Assembly: GCA_030418115.1 (NCBI GenBank)
Contig: JAUHQD010000005.1
Coordinates: 62,001-126,000, forward strand
Source of the DNA: Alteromonadaceae bacterium BrNp21-10
GTDB lineage: Bacteria; Pseudomonadota; Gammaproteobacteria; Enterobacterales; Alteromonadaceae
DNA length: 64,000 nt
Reading direction: 5' to 3'
Shown one piece after another: positions 19,512 to 27,770 of this stretch. The stretch's first letter is position 1, and the number at the start of each line of letters is the position of its first letter. The translations under genes and the position numbers were made by a program. Below the pieces are notes generated by a model, which worked only from the letters and a program-made list of their open reading frames with translations, made no database searches and was not told where the DNA came from.

Positions 19512-20117
19512 CTAACGAATAAACGTTAATCCAGCGGTTTGAATTTTACCATCTTGCACCAATATACAATCCATACCGGCGCGGGTTGCGGCTTCATAGC
19601 CAATGGGTGTGTCTTCAAAAACCACACAATGCTCAGGTGCTACGCCCATGTTACTGGCTACGGTTAAAAACGTTTCTGGATGCGGCTTACCAAAAGTAAC
19701 GTCGGTTGCAGTGACTAACGTCTCAATCTTGGTCATCAAGCCGGTATCTTGCAGCATTTTTTCAGCATGAAGACGCTCGGCACCAGTGCCAATACCCATT
19801 TTCAACTTACCTTGATAATGTTCCAGCACCTTAAAGGTTTCATCGATAATGCTCGGCGATTCACCCATCGCTACCCAAAAATCCCGCTTACTGTTGGCGA
19901 TGGCAATGGGATCATGATTTAACTGGTATTTTTCATTGAGTATTTCAGCGGTCTTTTTAGTAGGTACGCCACCAAGTCCGTGCATATAATCATAATCAAA
20001 AGGGATACTGAAAACCTCACAGGCTTGTTGCCAAGCTCGCATATGTGCGCCCATAGAATCTATCAAGGTGCCATCCATATCCCAGACAATGCCCTGATAC
20101 TTACTTAGATCCAACAT
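19512..20117 (-). CDS. HAD-family sugar-phosphate phosphatase (YqaB/beta-PGM-like)
   Basis: 201 residues. HAD motif I is WDMDGTLIDSMG near residue 12 (nucleophile Asp and acid/base Asp), motif II is the GTGAERL region, motif III the Lys in GKPHPETF and motif IV FEDTPIGYEAA. The cap begins at HMRAWQQACEVF, as in fructose-1-phosphatase YqaB and beta-phosphoglucomutases. Substrate unknown; in fourth place behind araB-araD-araA it may remove dead-end phosphosugars such as excess pentulose phosphates (inference). AGGAG lies ten bases upstream of the ATG. Confidence 0.88.
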   Translation of the reverse strand: MLDLSKYQGIVWDMDGTLIDSMGAHMRAWQQACEVFSIPFDYDYMHGLGGVPTKKTAEILNEKYQLNHDPIAIANSKRDFWVAMGESPSIIDETFKVLEHYQGKLKMGIGTGAERLHAEKMLQDTGLMTKIETLVTATDVTFGKPHPETFLTVASNMGVAPEHCVVFEDTPIGYEAATRAGMDCILVQDGKIQTAGLTFIR

Positions 20118-20221
20118 GCAAAATAACTCCTAATTTTAATGCGAATAATCAACAGTCCTTAGGATAACATTGTTGGTTCTGGGAAAGCAGCGACAAGATT
20201 AACAGCTTGTCGCTTTGCAAC

Positions 20222-21727
20222 TTATAAACCACGATTCAAATGATAGTAAGCAGCGTTTTGACGTAACTCATTTTTGAAAGCGCGGATATTGGTATTTTCG
20301 TCAATAATTACCGTTTCAACACCGGCCATTTCGGCAAAATCCACCACCATATCTGTGGTTACGTTTTGACTATAAACATTATGGTGAGCACCACCGGCAT
20401 GGATCCAGGCCGCCGCCGAAGTGACTAGATTAGGCTTAGGCTCCCAAAGTGCAGAGGCCACCGGTAAGTTTGGCAATGCAGCAGGTGGGGTAACAGTATC
20501 CACTTCGGCAATCAAAATACGGAAACGATTACCTAAATCAATCGGCGATACATTGATTGCTGGACCCGGCGCGGCGGTAAACAACAAACGTGCGACATCA
20601 CATTTCACACCAATAGTATGGCGATGTACTTCTAAGCTAGGCTTTTTAGCGGCAATAGAAGGACATATTTCTAACATATGCGCGCCCAACACTTGGTCTC
20701 CAGCATCTTGGAAGTTATAGGTGTAATCTTCCATAAACGAGCTACCACCTTTACGCCCTTGGCCCATAACTTTCATAATGCGTAGCATGGCGGAAGTTTT
20801 CCAATCACCCTCACCGCCATAACCGTAACCTTGCGACATCAAACGCTGAGTGGCCAAGCCTGGCAACCCTGTTAGGCCGTATAAATCTTCGAAGCAATTA
20901 GTGAAGGCATTGAAGTTACCTTGCTCTAAAAATTGGCGCATGCCCAATTCCAGCTTGGCTTCATTGACTAACATTTGACGTAAGGTGCTATCTGTAAAAA
21001 CATCTTCTGCAATCACGTAATCTTCAGCATATAAACCAAGCTGTGCTTCTACATCGGCGTCCGACACTTGATTAACCACTTCTGCTAACGCGCCAACGCC
21101 AAAACCATGAACTTCATAACCAAATTGAATTTGCGCAGCAACTTTGTCGCCTTCGGTTACAGCCACTTGGCGCATATTGTCGCCAAAACGCGCTACTTTA
21201 AGGCTTTGGCTTTCTGCCCAACCTAACGCGGCACGGCACCAATCATCCACTTGCTTTTGTACTTCTGGATTTTGCCAATGCCCCACAACCACTTTACGCT
21301 CAATGCGCATACGGGTACCGATAAAACCAAATTCACGACAACCATGCGCACTCTGGTGAGTGTTCATGTAATTCATATTGATATCTGCCCACGGCAACTG
21401 CGCATTAAATTGAGTATGCAAATGTAAAAATGGCTTACGCAGTTCGCTTAAACCAGCAATCCACATTTTTGCCGGAGAGAAGGTATGCATCCATAAAATC
21501 AAACCCACACAATTTTCATCAGCATTGGCTTGCTGACACACTTGGTGGATCTCTCTTGGGCTTTTTACAGTTGGCTTACAAACGATGTTAAGCGGGAATT
21601 GACCAGACTGATTAAATCCAGCAACCATCACCTCACTATCTCCAGCCACTGTTGCTAGTACTTTTGGGCCATATAGGTCTTGTGACCCTGTCACAAACCA
21701 AACTTCTTTATGAGTGACCATATTCAT
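20222..21727 (-). CDS. araA: L-arabinose isomerase
   Basis: 501 residues, the normal AraA length, converting L-arabinose to L-ribulose. Recognisable from [12 protein letters not shown] at the N-terminus, the [10 protein letters not shown] segment, [31 protein letters not shown] and the metal-binding set around [20 protein letters not shown] and [18 protein letters not shown] precedes the ATG. It lies third in the araB-araD-araA-HAD order with an 80-base gap after araD. No truncation or odd residue is apparent. Confidence 0.97.
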   Translation of the reverse strand: MNMVTHKEVWFVTGSQDLYGPKVLATVAGDSEVMVAGFNQSGQFPLNIVCKPTVKSPREIHQVCQQANADENCVGLILWMHTFSPAKMWIAGLSELRKPFLHLHTQFNAQLPWADINMNYMNTHQSAHGCREFGFIGTRMRIERKVVVGHWQNPEVQKQVDDWCRAALGWAESQSLKVARFGDNMRQVAVTEGDKVAAQIQFGYEVHGFGVGALAEVVNQVSDADVEAQLGLYAEDYVIAEDVFTDSTLRQMLVNEAKLELGMRQFLEQGNFNAFTNCFEDLYGLTGLPGLATQRLMSQGYGYGGEGDWKTSAMLRIMKVMGQGRKGGSSFMEDYTYNFQDAGDQVLGAHMLEICPSIAAKKPSLEVHRHTIGVKCDVARLLFTAAPGPAINVSPIDLGNRFRILIAEVDTVTPPAALPNLPVASALWEPKPNLVTSAAAWIHAGGAHHNVYSQNVTTDMVVDFAEMAGVETVIIDENTNIRAFKNELRQNAAYYHLNRGL

Positions 21728-21806
21728 TCTTTCCTCTTAACATTCGCTATTAAAAGCAGCCTCTCTGTGGCCGCCTTTGGTATATTTTATTAACTGTGCA
21801 CTTAAA

Positions 21807-22499
21807 TTATTGCTGACCGTAATAGGCATTTTTGCCGTTCTTACGTAAATAATGCTTGTCCACTAAGCCTTGCTTTAACGGCTCAATCGCTGGTGCTATG
21901 GTTCTTGTCAGATAAGCCATTTTGGCAATTTCTTCTAATAACACCGCATGATAAACAGACTTAGCAGCATCTTTACCCCAGGTAAAAGGGGCATGACCGG
22001 CAACAATCATCATAGGAGCTTCATTCGGATCTCTATTGCCATAACATTCGATAATTTGCACGCCGGTTTCATCTTCGTAATCTTTAGCGATACGTTCATC
22101 ACTCATTACTGGCGCACAAGGAATGTCACCGTAAACATAATCAGCTTGAGTGGTGCCGTAGCAAGGAATAGGCTGCTGCGCTTGCGCCCATGCCGTTGCA
22201 TAAGTTGAATGAGTGTGGGTAATGCCGCCGATGGCAGCCCATTGACGATATAAATAGGTATGGGTTTTAGTATCTGAAGAAGGATTAAACTTGCCATCTA
22301 CAATATTGTTATCCAAATCCACGATAACAATATCGTCGACCTTTAAGTCGGCATAGGGCACACCGCTAGGTTTAATTGCAACAATGCCTCGCTGTCTATC
22401 AACCTGAGAAACATTACCAAAGGTATAGGTCACCAGTTTACGCTGCTCCAGCTCCATATTGGCTTCATACACTTCACGCTTTAGTTCTTTAAAGCTCAT
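21807..22499 (-). CDS. araD: L-ribulose-5-phosphate 4-epimerase
   Basis: 230 residues; converts L-ribulose 5-phosphate to D-xylulose 5-phosphate, which enters the pentose phosphate pathway. Class II aldolase fold with the zinc His-x-His in THTHSTYATAWAQ and a third His in VAGHAPFTWG, preceded by GNVSQVDRQRG and IKPSGVPY. Its ATG overlaps the araB stop codon in an ATGA (22496-22499), and GGAG sits upstream, so the two are translationally coupled. Confidence 0.97.
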   Translation of the reverse strand: MSFKELKREVYEANMELEQRKLVTYTFGNVSQVDRQRGIVAIKPSGVPYADLKVDDIVIVDLDNNIVDGKFNPSSDTKTHTYLYRQWAAIGGITHTHSTYATAWAQAQQPIPCYGTTQADYVYGDIPCAPVMSDERIAKDYEDETGVQIIECYGNRDPNEAPMMIVAGHAPFTWGKDAAKSVYHAVLLEEIAKMAYLTRTIAPAIEPLKQGLVDKHYLRKNGKNAYYGQQ

Positions 22500-24163
22500 G
22501 CTGAAACTCCACTGACATACGCACCTAACCCTTGATAATGAGCATACAAAGCATCATAAACAGCGGCATTTTTAGGATTAGGTAAATAGGTTTTATGTAC
22601 TGGCGATGCCATCACAGCCTGAGCTTCGGCTACTGTGGCAAAAGCGCCACCAACAACCGCAGCAAAAATGGCAGCCCCTAGAGCACAACTCTGTTCGCTT
22701 TCCAGTACATCAATGGGGCAATTCCAAACATCGGCACAGGTTTGCATCACAAAGTCTGATTTTTTAGAAATGCCACCAATAACCACTACAGATTCAACGG
22801 TTACCCCTTGCTGACGAAAACGCTCAGTAATTGCTCGTGAGCCAAATGCAGTTGCTTCCACTAACGCTTTGAAAATGCTGGGGGCATCACTGCCCATTTT
22901 TAAGCCGGTAATGGCCATGCTGACAGTTTGGTCAGCATCCGGTGTACGGCGGCCGTTCACCCAATCCAGTGCGGTGATTTTACTAGCGCCCACAGATAAT
23001 TTATTAGCCGCGTCGGATAACTCAACTAAAATGCGCCCTTCAATTTGTTCAGATAACTTTTGCTTACTAGCATCATCCAACCAATCTAATGTGGGTAAGA
23101 TATGCTGAATTGGCCACGCCACTAGATTTTTGAACCAAGCATAAAGGTCACCAAAAGCGGATTGTCCTGCTTCCAAACCAACCATGCCCGGTAGTACCGA
23201 ACCATCCACCTGACCACAAATACCTTTAACACTATGGCCAGCTAATTGTTCTTGGGAAGTTACGGTAATATCACAGGTAGACGTGCCCATAACTTTGGTT
23301 AATACGCCGGGTTTAACACTGGCTGCGACTGCCCCCATATGGCAATCAAAAGCACCAAAGCCAACGGGCGTTGCCACTGGTAACCCTAATTTATCTGCCC
23401 ACTCTTGCGTAAGTTTCCCAGCCACCTGATCCGAAGGTTGGGTGTTTGGATTAAGGGTCGTCACTAAACCATCAAGCAATGGATCTATTGCAGTGAAGAA
23501 ACTGTTAGGCGGGAAACCATCCCATTCTGCATTCCACATTATCTTGTGTCCTGCTGCACAGCGGCCCATGGTGAACTTTTCAGGATGGCTGGTCGCCGTA
23601 AGCTCTGCCGTTAGCCAGTCGCAATGCTCTACCCAAGAATAAGCAGCTTGCGCAACTTGCTGATCTTCACGCAACACATGTAAGGCTTTAGCCCAAAACC
23701 ATTCCGATGAATAAACTCCCCCCATGTGTTTTAAGTAATTAGTGCTCGACGCTTGTGCCACCGCAGTAATTTCTGCTGCCTCTCTGATGGCAGTATGATC
23801 TTTCCACAGTACAAACATGGCATTGGGATTTTCGGCAAACTCCGGCGTTAACGCTAATGGTGTTCCCTGAGCATTAATCGCCACGGGAGTCGAGCCAGTG
23901 GTATCAATACTAATGCCAATGACGCTATCCGCAGTGCCAGCTGGCACAGATTGCCATAACGTCTGTAATACCTGCTCGAGAGAATCTAAATAATCCTGTG
24001 GATGCTGACGGAACTGATCCTCAGTGGGATTGCAATACAACCCTTTTGACCAACGGGGATACAACACCGACTGGCTGGCTAATTCTTTTCCGTTGGCTGT
24101 ATCGACTAACAACGCTCTTACTGAATCTGAGCCGTAGTCTAGCCCTAGGGCATATTGCGACAT
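22496..24163 (-). CDS. araB: L-ribulokinase
   Basis: 555 residues; ATP-dependent phosphorylation of L-ribulose. FGGY kinase fold: N-terminal phosphate motif GLDYGSDSVRALLVD, the adenosine-side motif VVVIGGISKKSDFVMQ, and FGAFDCHMGAVA with the expected catalytic Asp. Length fits the AraB family. It is the first gene of the ara operon; its upstream region is 316 bases long and should hold the operon promoter. No araC or araR homologue is nearby. Confidence 0.96.
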   Translation of the reverse strand: MSQYALGLDYGSDSVRALLVDTANGKELASQSVLYPRWSKGLYCNPTEDQFRQHPQDYLDSLEQVLQTLWQSVPAGTADSVIGISIDTTGSTPVAINAQGTPLALTPEFAENPNAMFVLWKDHTAIREAAEITAVAQASSTNYLKHMGGVYSSEWFWAKALHVLREDQQVAQAAYSWVEHCDWLTAELTATSHPEKFTMGRCAAGHKIMWNAEWDGFPPNSFFTAIDPLLDGLVTTLNPNTQPSDQVAGKLTQEWADKLGLPVATPVGFGAFDCHMGAVAASVKPGVLTKVMGTSTCDITVTSQEQLAGHSVKGICGQVDGSVLPGMVGLEAGQSAFGDLYAWFKNLVAWPIQHILPTLDWLDDASKQKLSEQIEGRILVELSDAANKLSVGASKITALDWVNGRRTPDADQTVSMAITGLKMGSDAPSIFKALVEATAFGSRAITERFRQQGVTVESVVVIGGISKKSDFVMQTCADVWNCPIDVLESEQSCALGAAIFAAVVGGAFATVAEAQAVMASPVHKTYLPNPKNAAVYDALYAHYQGLGAYVSGVSA

Positions 24164-24479
24164 ATCAAACCTTTGTGACGAATGATCTCAAAAAGTTAAT
24201 TGTATGATAATATCAATATTGGTATTGAGTAAAGGAATTGCTAGCAGTTTATTTCGTTTTTAGTTAATAACATTTAATTACATTCGTACTTTGAAGCACT
24301 TATATAAATTCACCAATATAAGCTGCGGCAAACAAGAACAGTAAACGGATTTAATTTGAAAGGGTTGGCCATAGAATTAATTTACGACAAGAGGGAATTA
24401 TGTCGAGCTAAACAATATGCATCTACTGACTACTCATCTCAGCCAGAACAAAATGTTGGCAAGCAGTTAGCCGAAGCGC
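24164..24479 (-). promoter_or_regulatory. araB upstream region
   Basis: 316 bases without a gene. The araB-proximal third is AT-rich, with an imperfect dyad around 24198-24228 including TATGATAATA and CAATATTGG, a candidate operator or promoter core for the araBDA unit. The distal part holds the hairpin that ends the rimB transcript. Confidence 0.45.
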
Positions 24480-24491
24480 CTAACTGCTTGC
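24460..24491 (-). terminator. Hairpin overlapping the rimB stop codon
   Basis: Perfect 12-base-pair inverted repeat (GCAAGCAGTTAG with CTAACTGCTTGC) around an eight-base loop. The upstream arm on the minus strand contains the last three sense codons and the TAG stop of the RimB-type gene. It lacks a U-tract; a TTTTG follows at short distance. It probably ends the three-gene rim operon before the ara region. Confidence 0.7.
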
Positions 24492-24926
24492 TTTGATAAG
24501 GGGTTGATTGAAATTTAGCTCGGGATCGACCACTAATCGACCGACCATGGCTTCTCGTCCCACCAACATCAAGTACGACATATTCGAGCGATCCGTGAGG
24601 GTTACTTCAATTTCCCATTCCATTGCGCCAATCACCATGTCGGTATCAATAACATAGCGATTTTCTTTTTGGCCATTGGAGCTTTTAATTGAACGAATCG
24701 ATTTAACCAGTGACTTACGTGCGACAATTTTGCTGACGTCATGAACATCAGGATGAATATCGTAACGGATATACAGCTTACCGTCTTTTTCGAATTCTTC
24801 GATGTTGTCCACATGTAGCGACGACGTCTGCGCTCCCGTATCAATTCTGGCTTCGAGGTTGAATATTTCTAATTTGGGTAGGTGGCATAATTCCAATACG
24901 CCCACTGTCATTTTATTGGTATTCAA
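24480..24926 (-). CDS. RimB-type retropepsin-like (ATP-dependent zinc protease family) protein
   Basis: 148 residues. The signature EARIDTGAQTSSLH is the retropepsin-like DTGA active-site loop of the DUF785/RimB family, followed by ARKSLVKSIRSSNG-like basic segments and MLVGREAMVGRLVVDP near the end. In Pseudomonas RimB is a protease that trims poly-glutamate tags added by RimK to ribosomal protein S6; the same antagonism is likely here. The frame opens at TTG (24926), which has AGAAGA upstream, or at an ATG five codons later (24911); I favour TTG weakly. Last gene of the rimK-M14-rimB operon, 34 bases after the M14 gene. Confidence 0.88.
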   Translation of the reverse strand: MNTNKMTVGVLELCHLPKLEIFNLEARIDTGAQTSSLHVDNIEEFEKDGKLYIRYDIHPDVHDVSKIVARKSLVKSIRSIKSSNGQKENRYVIDTDMVIGAMEWEIEVTLTDRSNMSYLMLVGREAMVGRLVVDPELNFNQPLIKASS

Positions 24927-24960
24927 TGTGGTCTTCTTCTGTTTGCAGTGATCTTAACGA

Positions 24961-25986
24961 TCAGGTTTCGTATTCCATCGGCGGCAAGCCATATTTCTCT
25001 TGAATTAACTCAACATGCTCGGCCACTTCATCCACGTCATTTGAAAAATACGCGATATGCACCATTGCCTCCCCTTCTTGCACTAAGGGGATATTTAACT
25101 TACCTATAATAATGCCGTCACGTTCGGCAACAACATCATCCAACAAATCGCCAAAAGGGTCATAGATTTTAGCAAGAAGTTGATGCTTTTTAACATGCTC
25201 ACCTAAGTTACACAGGCTATGCACAAAGCCACTAGATTTAGCTCTTATCCAACTACTTTTACGGGCAATAATGGCTTGCGCAATTTTTTTCTTTTTACGT
25301 ACCGGCAACATACCCAAGGTACGCATAACATTCACAATGCCATCTAAACCAGCACGTACCGACAATTCATCATAACGTAACGCTTGCCCAGCCTCATACA
25401 GTAAAACTTTAACCCCATTCTCCACAGCGCTTTGGCGCATGGAGCCATCACGCTCTTCCATATTCAACAATAACGGCACACCAAAAGATTGGGCTAAAGA
25501 TTCAGTTTCAGGGTCAGATAAATTGGCGCGAATTTGTGGGAAATTAGAGCGATGTACTGCACCCGTATGTAAATCGATGCCGTAATCGCATTTTTTAACA
25601 ATTTCGGTGAAAAATAAGTTGGCGGTTCGCGCTGCCAATGAACCGGTAGCAGAGCCTGGAAAGCTACGATTAAGGTCGCGTCTATCCGGCATATAGCGGC
25701 TTTGGTTAATAACCCCAAAAGCATTAACAATAGGTACGGCAATCAATGTGCCTTTTAGGCCGACCATCGAACGCTGTAACAATCGGCGAATAATATCAAT
25801 ACCGTTGAGCTCATCACCGTGAATAGCGGCACTAACAAACAACGTTGGGCCATCTTTTTTACTGCGGATCACTTCCACTGGAATAGAGACATCAAGGTCG
25901 GTATATAATCTAGACACTGGAATATGAATACGTTTGCGTTGGCCTTTAGCTATTTTAACGCCGGCAATTTCTAACTCTGTGGTCAT
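24961..25986 (-). CDS. Succinylglutamate desuccinylase/aspartoacylase-family M14 metalloenzyme
   Basis: 341 residues of the AstE/AspA family. Zinc site: His and Glu in HGDELNGIDI near residue 55, and His in DLHTGA near 140; MPDRRDLNRSFPG is the usual substrate-binding segment. The C-terminal part (about 230-320) is the beta-barrel extension of this family, here with GEHVKKHQLLAKIYDPFG. These enzymes cleave N-acyl or amino-acid amide bonds. Its ATG directly abuts the RimK TAA with no gap, so function with RimK is likely, perhaps removal or processing of the amino acid that RimK attaches (inference). Confidence 0.9.
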   Translation of the reverse strand: MTTELEIAGVKIAKGQRKRIHIPVSRLYTDLDVSIPVEVIRSKKDGPTLFVSAAIHGDELNGIDIIRRLLQRSMVGLKGTLIAVPIVNAFGVINQSRYMPDRRDLNRSFPGSATGSLAARTANLFFTEIVKKCDYGIDLHTGAVHRSNFPQIRANLSDPETESLAQSFGVPLLLNMEERDGSMRQSAVENGVKVLLYEAGQALRYDELSVRAGLDGIVNVMRTLGMLPVRKKKKIAQAIIARKSSWIRAKSSGFVHSLCNLGEHVKKHQLLAKIYDPFGDLLDDVVAERDGIIIGKLNIPLVQEGEAMVHIAYFSNDVDEVAEHVELIQEKYGLPPMEYET

Positions 25987-26892
25987 TTAACCCTGACCTT
26001 TAGTACGAGTGTTATTCGGACGTGCATTCTTTTCTAGATACTCAACAATCATGCCGGCCACATCACGACCGGTGGCTCTTTCAACACCTTCTAGGCCCGG
26101 AGACGAATTCACTTCCATCACCAATGGCCCATTGGAACTGCGCAAAATATCCACACCACACATTTGTAAGCCCATGATTTTAGCTGCAGCGACTGCGGTG
26201 GCTCTTTCTTCTTTACTTAAACGTGTTAATGCCGCGGAACCGCCGCGATGCAAATTAGAGCGAAACTCACCTTCAGCACCTTGACGTTTAATGGCTGCAA
26301 TAACCTTACCGCCAACCACTAGGCAGCGCACATCGGCACCACCGGCCTCGGCAATGTATTCTTGTACTAAGATGTTGGCATTCAACCCCATAAAAGCTTC
26401 AATAATACTTTCGGCGGTTTTTTGAGTTTCACCCAACACCACACCAATACCTTGAGTGCCTTCAAGCAATTTAATCACCACCGGAGCACCACCGACGTTT
26501 TTGATCAAATCGGCAATTTTATCGGGGTGACGGGCAAAACCAGTGCGTGGTAAACCAATGCCTTTACGAGACAATAACTGTAACGAACGTAATTTATCGC
26601 GAGAACGGGAAATAGCTACCGACTCATTAATACTGAAGGTACCCATCATTTCAAATTGACGTACCACCGCAGTACCATAGAAAGTAACCGAAGCACCGAT
26701 ACGCGGGATAATGGCATCATATTTAGGTAGCGATTTACCTCTATAGCGTACGGATGGCCTGCTACTGGTAATGTCCATATAACAATGCAACGTATCTATG
26801 ACATCAACTTCATGCCCGCGAGTTTTACCTGCTTCCACTAATCGTTGGGTGGAGTAAAGTTTGGGATTTCTCGATAAAATTGCAATTTTCAT
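25987..26892 (-). CDS. rimK: RimK-family alpha-L-glutamate ligase (ATP-grasp)
   Basis: 301 residues, RimK length. Starts [18 protein letters not shown], then the RimK region [16 protein letters not shown], the ATP-grasp core [16 protein letters not shown] (P-loop-like lysine and Gly-rich loop), [35 protein letters not shown], and the metal-binding [15 protein letters not shown]. coli RimK adds glutamates to the C-terminus of ribosomal protein S6 and also makes poly-alpha-glutamate. Operon leader of the three-gene set, with a terminator-like hairpin only about 22 bases upstream of its start. Confidence 0.93.
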   Translation of the reverse strand: MKIAILSRNPKLYSTQRLVEAGKTRGHEVDVIDTLHCYMDITSSRPSVRYRGKSLPKYDAIIPRIGASVTFYGTAVVRQFEMMGTFSINESVAISRSRDKLRSLQLLSRKGIGLPRTGFARHPDKIADLIKNVGGAPVVIKLLEGTQGIGVVLGETQKTAESIIEAFMGLNANILVQEYIAEAGGADVRCLVVGGKVIAAIKRQGAEGEFRSNLHRGGSAALTRLSKEERATAVAAAKIMGLQMCGVDILRSSNGPLVMEVNSSPGLEGVERATGRDVAGMIVEYLEKNARPNNTRTKGQG

Positions 26893-26913
26893 ATTGATTC
26901 CATTGGCAACGAC

Positions 26914-26951
26914 GCATAAAAAAAGGAACTGAGCTAAAGGTCAGTTCCTTT
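26914..26951 (-). terminator. Intrinsic terminator/attenuator-like hairpin upstream of rimK
   Basis: 11-base-pair stem (AAAGGAACTGA with TCAGTTCCTTT), eight-base loop, followed on the minus strand by seven T residues. It ends transcripts coming from the maoP/small-ORF side. Because the T-run ends about 22 bases before the rimK ATG, a rimK promoter would have to overlap it or lie upstream, so read-through control of rimK is possible. Confidence 0.85.
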
Positions 26952-27020
26952 CAGTATCACTGCACTATATTGATTTGGCTAGGATTTGTTTAATTTAAAT
27001 AATGACTAAACGATTTAAAT

Positions 27021-27203
27021 CTAGTGACTTTTGCTAATAAGTTGCAATGCAGATTTCAAGCTAGGTACCGGCTGGTGACCATTGGCTTTTAAATCTTCAT
27101 TGATACTTTCTAATATTTCTTTCTCACTCATACTGTTGTTTTTTTGATTATAACCACAGTACTCAAGAGTCTCTTTAACCACTTCTGCTTTATGCTGATT
27201 CAT
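27021..27203 (-). CDS. Small hypothetical protein downstream of maoP
   Basis: 60 residues, charged and helical, with no recognised domain and a single Cys. It begins 32 bases after the maoP stop and is followed by a strong terminator, so it is probably the second gene of a maoP transcript. The ribosome binding site is weak (GAAAG). Function unknown; it may be lineage-specific. Confidence 0.5.
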   Translation of the reverse strand: MNQHKAEVVKETLEYCGYNQKNNSMSEKEILESINEDLKANGHQPVPSLKSALQLISKSH

Positions 27204-27235
27204 AGTACTTTCACTAAATACGTCTTATCACTAAT

Positions 27236-27595
27236 CTAATTTGGTTCAAGTTCTGCGGTATAAGTGTCATCGTCATCTTCGATGTTGTTATGCCGAGTCG
27301 TTGATGTAAACATAGTATAGAATGTCTTATTCGTCGTGCACTTTAAATATTTCACCCAAATTTTTTCTAATCTAGATTCTGCATTCAGTGCCTGTTGAAA
27401 CACATCGACAAATCGTTGTTCAACCTCATTTTGCGGTTGCAACGCTCCCTCTTGAAGCCCCTTTAATGTTGCACCATAACGGCGTAACAAATCCGCTTCC
27501 AAAATACTAAAATCACCGCTACGACCTAAACCACGAGGAAAGTTTTTAGGGTCTGCAAATGGCTTTTCGCCTTCTCTAATTTCATTGCTATTCAT
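27236..27595 (-). CDS. maoP: MaoP/YifE (DUF413) macrodomain Ori protein
   Basis: 119 residues. The DUF413 core is clear: FADPKNFPRGLGRSGDFSILEADLLRRYG, then VEQRFVDVFQQALNAESRLEKIWVKYLK, which parallels E. coli YifE/MaoP (FDNKHYPRGFSRHGDFTI..., VWSKYM). In E. coli MaoP acts with the maoS site to organise the Ori macrodomain of the chromosome. The tail (about 85-119) is acidic (DDDD) and divergent. As in E. coli it is transcribed away from an hdfR-like gene, so the locus arrangement itself supports the identification. Confidence 0.9.
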   Translation of the reverse strand: MNSNEIREGEKPFADPKNFPRGLGRSGDFSILEADLLRRYGATLKGLQEGALQPQNEVEQRFVDVFQQALNAESRLEKIWVKYLKCTTNKTFYTMFTSTTRHNNIEDDDDTYTAELEPN

Positions 27596-27770
27596 AGCAA
27601 ATCCAACCTCTTACATTGTTCGAGTAATTACACAGCAGTTAATGGGCTAAATGTAGGGCGCTTTACTAGTGATGGAAAACAAAAAATATTTATTTTAACG
27701 ATAAATTTTCTTTGTCTTTGTTGTAACTTGAAATAAGCTCAGTGCTAGCTCTCTTGTTTGGCTTGTAACA
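27596..27770. promoter_or_regulatory. maoP-hdfR divergent intergenic region
   Basis: 175 bases between divergent maoP and the hdfR-like gene. In E. coli the maoS site that MaoP needs lies in the corresponding interval, so an equivalent may be here; I do not remember the E. coli site well enough to point to it. AT-rich near the hdfR-like gene, where promoters are expected. Confidence 0.4.

Noticed and set aside
24164-24195. CRP-like site near the araB start
   Set aside because: TGTGA is present but the second half-site has wrong spacing and sequence.
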